From Sorex araneus (lineage: Eukaryota; Chordata; Mammalia; Eulipotyphla; Soricidae): 64,000 nt of DNA. The position numbers were made by a program, and so were the translations under genes. Shown one piece after another: positions 55,291-64,000 of the stretch; position 1 is the first letter of the stretch, and every line of letters starts with the position of its first letter. The notes under the pieces were generated by a model. The model was not told the origin of the DNA and ran no database searches. It saw nothing but the letters and a program-made list of their open reading frames with translations. The DNA lies in NCBI RefSeq assembly GCF_027595985.1, contig NC_073303.1, forward strand, positions 378,564,034-378,628,033. Reading direction: 5' to 3'.

Positions 55291-56280
55291 TGTGCCGGGA
55301 AGGGCACGTTTCTCTCGGGGACCGTGCAGCGGAGCCATCCCCGGAGGAAAGGCTTCTTCCTGCAGCAGCAACGCTCGACGGCCTCTGGGGCAGCTCCCGT
55401 GACAAGGACAGCCTCGGAGTCACACCCAGAGGCACCGACTAGGACCTGGTCTCCCAGGGGCATATTGACAGCTGGGCTCTCCCCGACCCGGAAGTGCGCC
55501 CCGCTAGTGTCTCCGGGCCCGGGACTCCTGTCTCCTCCGCCAACGCCGATGGAGAGTCCGCACCTGCTACCCCCCGGAGTCGGTGCACACGGTGAGCCCA
55601 GCGCCCCCGTCTCCGCTTGGGGTCTGGACCCCGCAGCAGGCCCCCCACTTCCTCTCGAGGAAGGGCTGGCAGTGAGTGCGCTCCAGTGAGTGCTCCGGGC
55701 CCGGGACTGCCGGCTCTGAGGGTGGCCTTCTGTACTGGCCGTGACCTGCCGGTCCCGCAGCAGGTGGCCTGTGGGCTGGGGCCGCCTCTGCACCCGTGCA
55801 CCTGTGCTCCTCTCAGGAACCGCTTCCCGTCCCTCCCAAGCGCGGCTGACTTTGCCCTGCTCAAGCACAGCTGGGACCTGGCGGCAGGTCAAGGTGCCAC
55901 CTGCGTTTCCTCAGGCTGAGCCTCTACGCGACTCAGCGCAGAGGAGCCACCTGGGCACAGCCGAGGCTGCACCGCCCAGCACGCCTCTCGCAGCCGGAGC
56001 ATCTTAGTGCTTCTTTTTCTTTGGTAAGACTGTCCCTGAAGGGGCCCAGGCACTGGTCCCCGCAGGACCAGGTTGGATACCTGCAATCTCTGGGCACCGC
56101 CGGGCATCCAGCCCCCTCGCCGCACCCACCGACTCCCTTGAGGTGTGCTGCTTTCCTATTTTAAAGTTTCAATTTGATCCTCCAGACCAATGGTTTTCAG
56201 CCTTTTGACACCTGCAGTGACGTCTGAAAACCCCGCTCTACACAGTAGCCCTGAACGGGCCCAGAGAGCCGTTTCCCAGG
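55291..56280. other. GC-rich DNA downstream of the minus-strand gene end
   Basis: No SINE, no domain-bearing frame. Confidence 0.4.
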
Positions 56281-56311
56281 CGAGTCAGGAGGCGGTACGG
56301 ACAAACCCAGC

Positions 56312-56317
56312 TTTATT
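56312..56317 (-). terminator. Poly(A) signal AATAAA of the minus-strand gene
   Basis: On the minus strand AATAAA lies 38 bp after the stop codon at 56355. Cleavage would be expected about 10-30 nt further on, near 56285-56300, which gives a very short 3' UTR. Confidence 0.7.
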
Positions 56318-56354
56318 CAACAGTCCCAGCGAGAGGGAGGGCGAGGCCGGAGGC

Positions 56355-56624
56355 TCAGTGGCAGGTGCCGAACCAGCGGTTGACTTTGGCGGTGCTGAGG
56401 AACAGGACGAGGCTGACGATGAAGAACTCCTCCGTCTCCTCCACCCACACCAGCTCCACGCGCACGCGGCCCTCTGCGTCCGCGTAGTCCACGTAGTAGG
56501 TGGGGCCGGAGAAGTGAGCGCTGTCGGAGGGCACGGGCACGGGCGCCATGCTGACCGGGGAGCTGAGGCACCAGAAGGGCCTCCCGCACTCGTCCAGCAC
56601 GGTGATGTCCAGTATGGAGCAGTT
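56355..56624 (-). CDS. Terminal coding exon of an unidentified gene
   Basis: On the minus strand a pyrimidine-rich acceptor ending 'tttgtctcctag' (56625-56636) precedes an exon start at 56624. The 90 codons to the TGA at 56355-56357 begin NCSILDIT and include DECGRPFWCLSS, GPTYYVDYADAEGRVRVELV, EETEEFFIVSLVLFLS and end WFGTCH. The composition, with alternating hydrophobic and polar residues and four cysteines, looks like a folded, beta-rich domain. There is no obvious full-length membrane helix. It joins the exon at 57041-57165 in phase, ...DGYIE|NCSIL. An AATAAA follows. I do not recognise the family, so the function is unknown. Confidence 0.75.
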   Translation of the reverse strand, partial: NCSILDITVLDECGRPFWCLSSPVSMAPVPVPSDSAHFSGPTYYVDYADAEGRVRVELVWVEETEEFFIVSLVLFLSTAKVNRWFGTCH

Positions 56625-57040
56625 CTAGGAGACAAAGCGGCTCTCAGGGGGGAGCGACCGGGCCGTGGGATCTGCAGCCTGGAACTGAACCCGCAGGGAG
56701 GGCTGCACTGATGCAGCAGTGACGCAGACAGCTTGGACTCACCGGGTCCAACCTACAGTCTCCTTCCCTCCCCCCTCCTCCCGCCCTCCCTCCCCCGGCC
56801 GCTGTCCCCAGCACACTGCATCCCGCCACCACGCCCCTCGTGCCCCACTCAGGGACTAACGGGTTATCTGTACAGACTGGGTGAGGAATGGGCGGCCAGG
56901 GGTCGAGAGGGAGGAGGACAGACGTGCACGTATCTGCAGGAGCTGGAAGACTCTACTAGACTCAAAAGCCACTCCTAGAAAATGCCAAGGGATTTCCTCC
57001 TCTCATGGAAACCAGGTGACTCGAGTGAACAAAGGGTTAC
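56625..57040 (-). other. Last intron of the minus-strand gene
   Basis: A 416-bp intron with gt at 57040-57039 and ag at 56626-56625. It contains a CT/CCCTCC-rich tract near 56760-56800 and no repeat element. Confidence 0.65.
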
Positions 57041-57165
57041 CTCGATATAGCCATCAAATGCATTCGTTTTCCAGGAGAGACCAACTTTGCCAATGAGAGG
57101 GAGGTGTTCTGTGTCCTTTTTATGACTTATAACAATGAGCTTCACGTATCCATCTTCAATGTGGC
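57041..57165 (-). CDS. Penultimate coding exon of the same unidentified gene
   Basis: This 125-nt minus-strand exon has the acceptor 'ctgtctctccag' (57166-57177) and the donor GAG|gtaacc at 57041/57040. It starts with the last two bases of a split codon and then encodes 41 residues, from HIEDGYVKLIVISHKKDTEH to ...KTNAFDGYIE, ending on a codon boundary. The intron to the terminal exon is 416 bp. Earlier exons must lie at higher coordinates or beyond 64000. I could not place them. The reading frame stays open through the donor (to 56975) and upstream into the minisatellite, so unspliced RNA would also have a long frame. Confidence 0.75.
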
Positions 57166-57241
57166 CTGGAGAGACAGGAAGCAGGTCACCAGGACGGACC
57201 AGGCAGCATCTCTGCTCCTGGGCACTGTCTGCAGGAAGATC

Positions 57242-57988
57242 CCTACAGCCCAGGGCCAGCCCCTCCGCCCCACCCCTACAGCCCAGGGCCAGCCCCTCCA
57301 TCCCACCCCTACAGCCCAGGACCAGCCCCTCCGCCCCACCCCTCCAGCCCCAGGGCCAGCCCCTCCGCCCCACCCCTCCAGCCCAGGGCCAGCCCCTCCG
57401 CCCCACCCCTCCAGCCCAGGGCCAGCCCCTCCGCCCCACCCCTCCAGCCCAGGGCCAGCCCCTCCGCCCCACCCCTACAGCCCAGGGCCAGCCCCTCCAT
57501 CCCACCCCTACAGCCCAGGGCCAGCCCCTCCACCCCACCCCTCCAGCCCAGGGCCAGCCCCTCCACCCCACCCCTCCAGCCCAGGGCCAGCCCCTCCGCC
57601 CCACCCCTACAGCCCAGGGCCAGCCCCTCCATCCCACCCCTACAGACCAGGGCCAGCCCCTCCACCCCACCCCTACAGCCCAGGGCCAGCTCCTCCGCCC
57701 CACCCTTACAGCCCAGGGCCAGCCCCTCTATCCCACCCCTACAGCCCAGGGCCAGCCCCTCTATCCCACCCCTACAGCCCAGGGCCAGCCCCTCTATCCC
57801 ACCCCTACAGCCCAGGGCCAGCCCCTCTATCCCACCCCTACAGCCCAGGGCCAGCCCCTCTGTCCCACCCCTACAGCCCAGGGACAGCCCCTCTGTCCCA
57901 CCCCTACAGCCCAGGGACAGCCCCTCCGTCCCACTCCTACAGCCCCTCTGTCCCACCTCTACAGCCCAGGGCCAGCCCCTCTGTCCCA
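57242..57988. repeat. 33-bp minisatellite in the upstream intron
   Basis: The unit is 'cccagggccagcccctccgc' plus 'cccacccctacag', about 22 copies. Variants change ccgc to ctat, ctgt, catc or cacc, and variants cluster along the array (ctat near 57728-57840, ctgt near 57858-57960). Because 33 is a multiple of 3, long frames occur on both strands (325 and 286 codons plus, 242 and 283 minus). I take these as repeat artefacts. Confidence 0.97.
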
Positions 57989-57994
57989 CCCCTA

Positions 57995-58165
57995 AGCTCA
58001 GGGCAAGTAGGCACCTGTCTAGCACGCCACTCACCCAGGTTCCATCCCAGCACCCCATATGGTCCACTGAGCCAGGAGTGATTCCCAAGTGCAGACCCAG
58101 GAACCAGCCCTGAGCACAGCAGGGTGTAGCCCCAAAACAAAACAAAAGAAAACAAAGCAAAACAA
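57995..58165 (+). mobile_element. SINE form A, diverged
   Basis: 'gggcaagtaggcacctgtct', 'caggttccatcccagcaccc', 'catatggtccactgagccag' and an AAAC-type tail. Confidence 0.8.
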
Positions 58166-59195
58166 AAAGACCAACTAGAGAGACACAGCAACAAAAGTTC
58201 GGTTTGCCACAGACACAGACAACGGAACAGGATTAATGCAGAAACAGACCAATGTCCTTACAAGCCACTTCTTCACAAAGATCAGAATAACTCAGTGAGA
58301 AGTTTTTTCACAAGTCATGCAAAAACAACTTTAAAACACCTGAGAGAATGAAATAAGCTCCAGACCCCCACTCAGCCTCTACAGGAAAACCAACCACAGG
58401 ACTGCGGACGTCAACAGGGACGTTGAAGCTGTGGGAAGCGTCCCAGGGCCGGTGTGTTCCCCTGGGCAGAGGCTGCGCAGGTCTGAGAGCAGAAACGGGC
58501 AGGGCTGCGCCCAGTTAGACAGAGTGGACTATTCTGGAGGTGGGCAGCGGCACGAGCAGACGACAACAGGCGGCCGAGGTGACCCCGCTCTCCCCCAACC
58601 CGGGCCTGCTGACAGCCGTGCGGCTCCCACGGCCCTTCACGGACCTACTGACTCCGACATCCTTTGTGTCTCTGCCCACCAAGCAGCAGCCCGGGCACCG
58701 GGCGCCGGCTCGGGACTGACGGGGACTGAAGGAAGGCTGGCCCATGAGCACACTGGCGCCCCCCATTTGACCCTCTTGTCCTTGTCTCCTGTGTGTTTGT
58801 TTGCCTCCTTTCCTGCAACCAAGCCAACAGGAGTCAGAGGTGGCCTCAGACACGAGGCCATGATAGTTGCAGAGAGGGGAGGTTGCCCAGGACCTGGGAA
58901 GAAAACATTTTTAACACAGAAGTAAAACAAGCACTATAAAGTGAGAAATGTCTGACCATCGAAAGGCATTCCTGGGAGAATGGAAAAAGCCACGCACAGG
59001 CTAGGAAAAATGTTTGCAAAACATCCATCTGGCGTAGGACAGGCTCCCAGAACACCGAAAGGGCCCCAACAGCGCAGAAGCTACAAAGGGAAAACTGCTC
59101 GTTTCCAAAGCCAGTGGGTCAAAGAAGACTGCCAAGGGCTGGGGAGCAGGCAGGAGGCGCTGAACCCTGCGGCCCTTTGGGGATTATTTTGCTCT
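58166..59195. other. Intronic or intergenic DNA, no exon identified
   Basis: I searched the minus strand for an upstream exon whose donor leaves one base of a split codon. I found none I would defend. Confidence 0.35.
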
Positions 59196-59199
59196 TCCG

Positions 59200-59336
59200 A
59201 GTGCAGTTTGGGGGCCACATACCTGGTGATGCTCAGGACTTATTTCTGGAAGGTTCAGGAAACCAACCAGGGTATTGGGGCTCGAACCCAGGTCAGTCGC
59301 AAGGCAAGCACTGCTCTATCACTCGGCCCTCAGCCC
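59200..59336 (-). mobile_element. SINE form A, old copy
   Basis: 'ggccacatacctggtgatgc', 'ggggctcgaacccaggtcag' and 'tgctctatcactcggccc' mark a decayed reverse-complement copy. Confidence 0.7.
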
Positions 59337-59501
59337 TTCTGGGGAAATGCAAGTCCAAACCAAGAGCCCTGCCACTGCGGCCAGAGAGAGAGGAAGGTGA
59401 TGAAAGCCAAGGACATCATCCCGGTGCGGGAAGGGAAGTGGGGAGCAGCGACATCCTGGCAGAGGGAGGAGCCTGGGCAGTCAAGCCAGGAGCAGTCCCA
59501 G

Positions 59502-59709
59502 AAAAGAGCAGTGGAGAGGCGTTGGAGTGATAGCACAGCGGGGAGGGCGTTTGCCTTGCACGCAACTGACCCGGGTTCAATTCCCAGCATCCCGTATGGT
59601 CCCCCCAGCACTGCCAGGAGTAATTCCTGAGTGCAGAGCCAGGAGTGACCCCTGAGCATAGCTGGGTGTGACAAAAAAAAAAAAAAAAAAAAAAAAGAAC
59701 AGTGGAGAG
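59502..59709 (+). mobile_element. SINE form A with 17-bp target-site duplication
   Basis: A near-consensus copy with a long A tail (about 59672-59696) is flanked by aaaagagcagtggagag (59502-59518) and aaaagaacagtggagag (59693-59709), one mismatch. Confidence 0.94.
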
Positions 59710-59752
59710 CCGCTTTCGGACAGAGATGCCTTCACCTGGGAGTCAAGTGGGT

Positions 59753-59827
59753 CCTTCTCCTCTTTTTCGTCCTTCTCCTCTTCCTACTCCTCCTTCTCCT
59801 TTTCCACCTCCTCGTCCTCCTCCTTTT
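59753..59827. repeat. Polypyrimidine tract
   Basis: About 75 bp of C/T with only a few other bases, built of CCTTCTCCT-like units. Confidence 0.9.
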
Positions 59828-59835
59828 AACCACTG

Positions 59836-59904
59836 CCAAGCACTGACCCCAGGTTTCACTCATATAGGGCCACTGTTCTAGCACTGAGCTACATCCCCAG
59901 CCCC
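59836..59904 (-). mobile_element. tRNA-like SINE head of a different type
   Basis: The minus strand begins 'ggggctggggatgtagctca' and continues 'gtgctagaacag', closer to a tRNA-Ala/ID-like head (tagctcagtggtaga) than to the SOR head (gatagcacagcgggtaggg). About 65 bp remain and box B is degenerate. It could also be a strongly diverged SOR head. Confidence 0.45.
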
Positions 59905-60405
59905 AACCAAGTTTTCTTAGTCAAGCTAATATTCAAAGACATGAGTGGATTCAAAATACAGATGTCACTTCAATCTTTCAAATCACCAAGTAGTTTTCAA
60001 ACGATCCCCCCTGCTATATATTATCACTATACTCGAGAAAAAGGGAGGTCCACGTGCCCCCACTGGCAGGCTGAACTGGACTGTGGAGAGACAATGAATG
60101 TCACATTTTTCCCAATCAAATCCTCAAGGACAAACTGGACCACTCAGAACAAAGCATAGGGCGTAGGGGAAGGGCCAATGCTCCAGTACTGTGCTCCTCG
60201 GGTGTAAATAGGCTGTGGCTCTGGAAGGGACCAGGCACCCACAACGGCTGTGCACCGCTTTACAAACGTCGACTCACTCGGAATTCGCAGCCCCACATCA
60301 GTAAAGCAGGCTGGCTGTTCAACATAGTTTCTCTAACAACTCACGCGCAGACCCCAGTGGCAGAAGCAGCACACTCGGCCACTAACACTTCTCCCTGCTC
60401 AGGGC
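59905..60405. other. Unassigned stretch
   Basis: A faint MIR-like piece may lie at 60245-60310 ('ccgctttacaaacgtcgact'), but the match is weak. No gene is seen. Confidence 0.35.
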
Positions 60406-60406
60406 C

Positions 60407-60545
60407 GCAGAAATGGCTCAGCGGGCTGGGGCACATGCTCCACATGCAGGGAGCCTGGGTTCAGGCCCCAGTTCCATCTGTTCCCTGAGCACTGAGCTGG
60501 GAGCACCCTGGAGCACCACCTGGTGTGGCCCCAAAACCACAACGC
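60407..60545 (+). mobile_element. SINE form A, diverged
   Basis: 'gggccgcagaaatggctcag', 'gcctgggttcaggccccagt', 'ctgagcactgagctgggagc' and 'cacctggtgtggccccaaaa' follow form A order. Confidence 0.75.
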
Positions 60546-60903
60546 CTACTCCTTCCTCTTCTTCGCTGTCAGCTACACGGCGGTAGAAGCCGGGCGCCCC
60601 TTCAGGCTCGGTCTGCATCAAGGGTCGGCAGGGGCCTGTCTCCTCACCCCTTATCAGATACTGCGGGCAGGCGTCAGGGCAGAGCAGAGCCCACAGCACC
60701 CCAGGGCTCCCCTCTCCAGCAGAGCTGCCCTCCCGGGCTGGTTTCTGGAACATTCCCACCTGCTGAGCCTGTACTGTGCACGTGGACCGGCCAGCTTGGC
60801 TCCGCGGCTCTGCCCTGTCTGTGGGTCAGGGCCGTAACACGACTGTCCCTAACTCTGGGGGCTCTCCAGGCAGGTCACTGACCCAGCACCGTGCCCAACA
60901 TTA

Positions 60904-61045
60904 AACAAGGGCCGGCTGAGAGACACTCCAGGGCTGAGGGTGCTTTGCCTGAGGGAGGCCCGCTCAATCCCCACCACCATGGCCCCCAGTACCACCCAGA
61001 ATGGTCTCCAAGCACTGCCGGCTGTGACCCCCATTTAAATAGAAA
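60904..61045 (+). mobile_element. SINE form A, strongly diverged
   Basis: 'gggccggctgagagacactc', 'cgctcaatccccaccaccat' and 'tctccaagcactgccggctg' keep the order. The 'gagtgcagagcc' block is lost. Confidence 0.5.
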
Positions 61046-61103
61046 ACCCTCCAAAGCACTGGTAAGCGGTGCTGAGAGAACTGTTTCTCTGGAAAGGGTG
61101 TGA

Positions 61104-61215
61104 TGGGGCCAGGGCACTTCCCTGAACACAGGCAACCTGGGTTCGATCCCCAGCACCCCATGGAGACAGGAGTAAGCCCTCGCCTACACCCGGTGACCCA
61201 GAACCAAACCAAATG
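61104..61215 (+). mobile_element. SINE form A with internal deletion
   Basis: 'gggttcgatccccagcaccc' (box B) joins directly to 'gacaggagtaagccct', skipping about 50 bp of the body. The end is 'acccggtgacccagaacc'. Confidence 0.75.
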
Positions 61216-62474
61216 GGGGAAGTGGGGAGGTCAGGTAAGTTTGGGGAAGGACGGGGGCCTATCCAGACACCGAGCGTTAGCCTGACACAATGACCTGAAA
61301 GGGCTACTGACCGCTTGGCCTCGTTCCAGTAAGAGAATGTGGCACTGCAGGAGCTGTGCCTGCCCTCAGCTCCCGGCCAGGGCCACAGCCCCTCCTCCTA
61401 GTCACTGTAGCTCTGTGGGCTCAACTCTAGAGAGGTCAGGAGCCGCCTCAAGTCCACTGCTGAGAGCTGTCTCAGGACAAGACCAGTGAAATGGGGGTGT
61501 GAGTGAGAAGGAAGGGGAAGAGCACAAACAACGCCCCCGCCCCGGCAGAGTGGCCCCTGCTGCGTCCCCTGGCCTGGAAGGAGGCAGGTGAGTGAGGGGG
61601 CAGGGATGGGCAGTGCCGGGGGGACTTGTCCTTCCTTCAGAAGGGGCAGAAATGGTGGCTTTCTTCCACTACGTGGTAGCTACATGGTGAAAAAGGTGCT
61701 TTTCTGTAACTGATACACATGTCACACACACACACACAAAAGATTGCCAGAGGCTTCCAAATTTATTTGGACTACCTCCTTCCCAGAAAAATAATAATAA
61801 TAATAATAATAACACTAATGATATGTAAAAAAAATCCAGCATTCCAGGAAATTGCTTTCTTCAAGGACAAAGAGAAAGCCCCTCAGTGACCACTACTGCC
61901 CACCCGCCCGTCCCTCTCTGAGAGGGGCCTCACCCACTCGGGAAACACTGGGCCAGAATATCTCATGATTAAAATGCCCTGTCACAATTTTATCAGCCGT
62001 TCCTTTTCCTAACAAATTCTCCTTGGGATTTTTTTTAATATAAGTGAGGGTGAAACGGCTGGTGCCCTTCTTGCTTCACGGTAGAATTCTAGAAGCAGCT
62101 GGACCGAGTGACCCAGTTCTGGCTCTGCTGAGACGGCACCTGTCTGCTGTGCAGCCCCCCACCCAATTTCATCCCCGACCACTTCCTGGTAATCCCTCGC
62201 CCTCCCCATCCCTCCCCCAGGCCCGCCCTGGCACGGAAAATCTGGAGTGCCTGCAGCCGGCCTCTCCCCCTCGGCGTGTTCCTGCTCTCACCAAGTGCGT
62301 GAGTGCACGGCATGGACTGGACAGACGCCCCCTGAGACGGCTGCTTTCTCACGCCCCACTGCACAGTCACTAGGGACACGGCGAAGAACGACCTTAGCCT
62401 TGACAGAGAGCGTGTTCGAAAAACTCAGGGCACAGCTGCCGTTCCCACTGCAAGGCGGAGCTGGGACTGACCAA

Positions 62475-62478
<4 letters not shown>
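61216..62478. other. Unassigned stretch
   Basis: Contains an (ATA)n run at 61790-61812 and a short CA run near 61724-61738. No exon is identified. Confidence 0.4.

Positions 62479-62556
<78 letters not shown>
62479..62556. repeat. (AC)39 microsatellite
   Basis: A pure AC run of 78 bp. Confidence 0.98.
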
Positions 62557-62558
<2 letters not shown>

Positions 62559-62734
62559 GGTACCAGAGTTTCTCCAACACTGGGGGCCACACACTGGGTC
62601 TCCTGCTCCACGCGCAGAGCAGGCCAGGCCGACTCTGATGGCAACAGCGCCCTCTGCTGGCACCTGCTCACTGAACCAGGGCACAGGAGACCCTGCAGAG
62701 GCTCCAGCCTGGTCTGCGAAAGCAAAAGCATAAA

Positions 62735-63215
62735 GTAGCAGAGAGGTACGAGCTAGCAAAGATGCAACCTCTGGCAGAAAGCCCTCTGGACTTAGTCACT
62801 AAAATACTAAAATACAGAAATCTAGAACCTCACAGCCGCTACTGTGGCCACACGACCTCATATCTCCTCATTCGCAGCAGTGGAAAACAAATTATCAAAT
62901 GCTTCCTTTCCAGCAGGTCCGACTCTGCGGGGGAAACTCCAAACAATAATAGTGAGTTTTTTTGTTTGTATGTAATCAAGGTAAAGAGAAAGTAAAGTGT
63001 AATTTACCAACTACACAGGTGGGGTGGGGGACCGGGGGGCAGGGCGGGGTGGGGTGGGGTGGGGTGGGAGGTTTACTGTGGTTCTTGGTGGTGGAATACA
63101 AGCACTGGTGGAGGAATGGGTGTTCGAGCATTATGTAACTGAGACTTAAGCCTTAAAGCTGTGTAACTTTCAACATGGTGATTCAATAAACAAAATATGA
63201 TATTAAAAAAAAAAG
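62735..63215 (+). mobile_element. L1 3'-UTR fragment, older subfamily
   Basis: It follows the motif order of 505-985: 'gcagaaagccctctggactta', 'aaattatcaaatgcttcctt', 'caataatagtgagttttttt', 'atgtaatcaaggtaaagaga', a (GGGGT)n block at 63013-63070, 'gcactggtggaggaatgggt' and 'gattcaataaac'. Confidence 0.8.
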
Positions 63216-63387
63216 CAGCAGGGAGGTCAGCTGGGGCCCTCGGGTCTCACTGCCCTCCCCTTCACTGAGGGGCCTGCATGGTGCGCCTGCACCCACCAGC
63301 TCAGGGCTGTCGGCACAAAGAGAAAGAACTGTAAGAGCCATCAAAGACCTGGAGCCACCGACACCTGGAAAGCTCATCCCCCACCCC

Positions 63388-63389
<2 letters not shown>

Positions 63390-63446
<57 letters not shown>
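63390..63446. repeat. (CA)28 microsatellite
   Basis: A pure CA run of about 56 bp. Confidence 0.98.
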
Positions 63447-63449
<3 letters not shown>

Positions 63450-63516
63450 CCAGGAGAGCAACATGTCCCCGAAATGGGAGTCAGGGAGCACCACCCCATG
63501 TAAGATGACTCTGGGG

Positions 63517-63660
63517 AGCCACAGCCATAGTGCAGTGGGCAGGGCACCTGCTTGCACACACACAACCAGACCCCCAGATCCCAGATGGTCCCCAGAGCAC
63601 CACCAGGAATGATCCCTGAGCACAGACCAGGCGTGAGTCCTGAGCACCCCCAGTAACCAT
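63517..63660 (+). mobile_element. SINE form A, diverged
   Basis: 'agccacagccatagtgcagt', 'cagatggtccccagagcacc', 'accaggaatgatccctgagc' and 'gtgagtcctgagcacccc' follow form A order. Confidence 0.75.
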
Positions 63661-63681
63661 GTAGCTGTGGTATAGTCACAG

Positions 63682-63835
63682 GACGGAGGGCCACACCCTG
63701 TGACGCTTAGGGACAACTCCTGGCTCCCTGCTCATAAGTGGCTTGACTCCTTGGCATTGCCCCGGGGTCCATATTTGGCTCCAGGGATCTGAACTAGGAT
63801 CCGCTGCATGCAAGGAAAGATGTCTCTCCAAAGCA
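63682..63835 (-). mobile_element. SINE form A, old copy
   Basis: 'gggccacaccctgtgacgct', 'acaactcctggctccctgct' and 'tccgctgcatgcaaggaaag' mark a reverse-complement copy. Confidence 0.7.
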
Positions 63836-63858
63836 CAAGTATTAAGAAAAAAGAAAAA

Positions 63859-64000
63859 GGGCTGGAGTGATAGCACAGTTTGCCTTGCATGAAGCTGACC
63901 CGGGTTCAATTCCTCCATCCCTCTCAGAGCCTGACAAGCTACCGAGAGTATCTTGCCCGCACAGTAGAGCCTGCCAAGCTACCCGTGGCATATTCAATAT
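63859..64000 (+). mobile_element. SINE form B, cut by the window edge
   Basis: The head 'gggctggagtgatagcacag' lacks about 11 nt ('cgggtagggc' region). It continues through box B 'gggttcaattcctccatccc' to the form B body 'gagcctgccaagctacccgt'. The element runs out at base 64000. Confidence 0.93.

Noticed and set aside
54573..55892. 439-codon minus frame as a gene
   Set aside because: It has no domain and low-complexity composition. Long plus-strand frames overlap it, as expected in stop-poor GC-rich DNA.
56355..57165. Assignment of the two exons to tectonic, B9-domain or TMEM231-type ciliary proteins
   Set aside because: I compared the exon translations from memory with these families and saw no real match, so the gene is left unnamed.
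57104..58081. 325-codon plus frame rich in PGPAPPPHP as a possible secreted proline-rich protein
   Set aside because: It is the 33-bp repeat read in one phase. Frames of similar length exist in other phases and on the other strand, and no signal peptide or non-repeat domain is attached.
60000..60130. Possible upstream exon on the minus strand after 'ttgtctctccacag'
   Set aside because: The acceptor looks acceptable, but no frame reaches a credible donor in the phase needed for the exon at 57165.

Overview
This window is mammalian nuclear DNA, most likely from a shrew (Soricidae, probably Sorex). The evidence is the interspersed repeats. Dozens of copies of one tRNA-headed SINE on both strands match, from memory, the SOR family described from shrews. 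A lineage-specific L1 is also present, with intact ORF2 3' ends. There are no bacterial, plasmid or phage genes and no CRISPR array. Most open frames in the window are minisatellites, SINE or L1 read-through, or chance frames in GC-rich DNA.

Two SINE forms share one tRNA-like head with Pol III box A and box B. Form A has a body around 'gagtgcagagccaggagtaa' and an A-rich tail. Form B has a different body ('gcctggcaagctaccc', 'gccaaaaacagt', 'gagcaaatcgatgag') and a degenerate ACAGTG/CAGTGA tail. L1 material has three ages: two young 5'-truncated insertions with perfect 15-bp target-site duplications (26218-27708 minus, 43291-44963 plus), several older 3'-UTR copies, and ancient ORF2 fragments (1.9-4.9 kb, 47.3-47.9 kb). 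Several copies are nested, which gives a readable order of insertion.

Layout: 0-7.4 kb is AT-richer and full of old L1 and SINE DNA. 7.5-15 kb alternates GC-rich unassigned DNA with SINEs. 15.0-18.1 kb holds three unrelated GC-rich minisatellites side by side. 18.3-19.7 kb has a possible LTR. 20.3-22 kb has a CpG-rich block with three EGR-type 9-mers and a 14-bp minisatellite carrying CACCTG E-boxes. 24.9-25.6 kb is an assembly gap in a GGAA array. 26.2-27.7 kb is young L1 copy 1. 32-33.4 kb is an old L1 end with nested SINEs. 34.2-36.1 kb holds a 51-bp minisatellite and a GGAT array. 38.4-41.1 kb is GC-rich without a recognised gene. 41.8-45.9 kb is L1-rich and includes young copy 2. 48.8-56 kb is mostly GC-rich unassigned DNA.

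Only one locus looks like a real protein-coding gene: the last two coding exons of a minus-strand gene at 57165-56355. It has good splice sites, a phase-compatible junction and an AATAAA signal 38 bp after the stop. I could not name the protein. A 33-bp minisatellite (57242-57988) lies in its upstream intron, less than 80 bp from the splice acceptor. I found no convincing multi-gene system, so the interest here is repeat architecture and this unidentified gene end.
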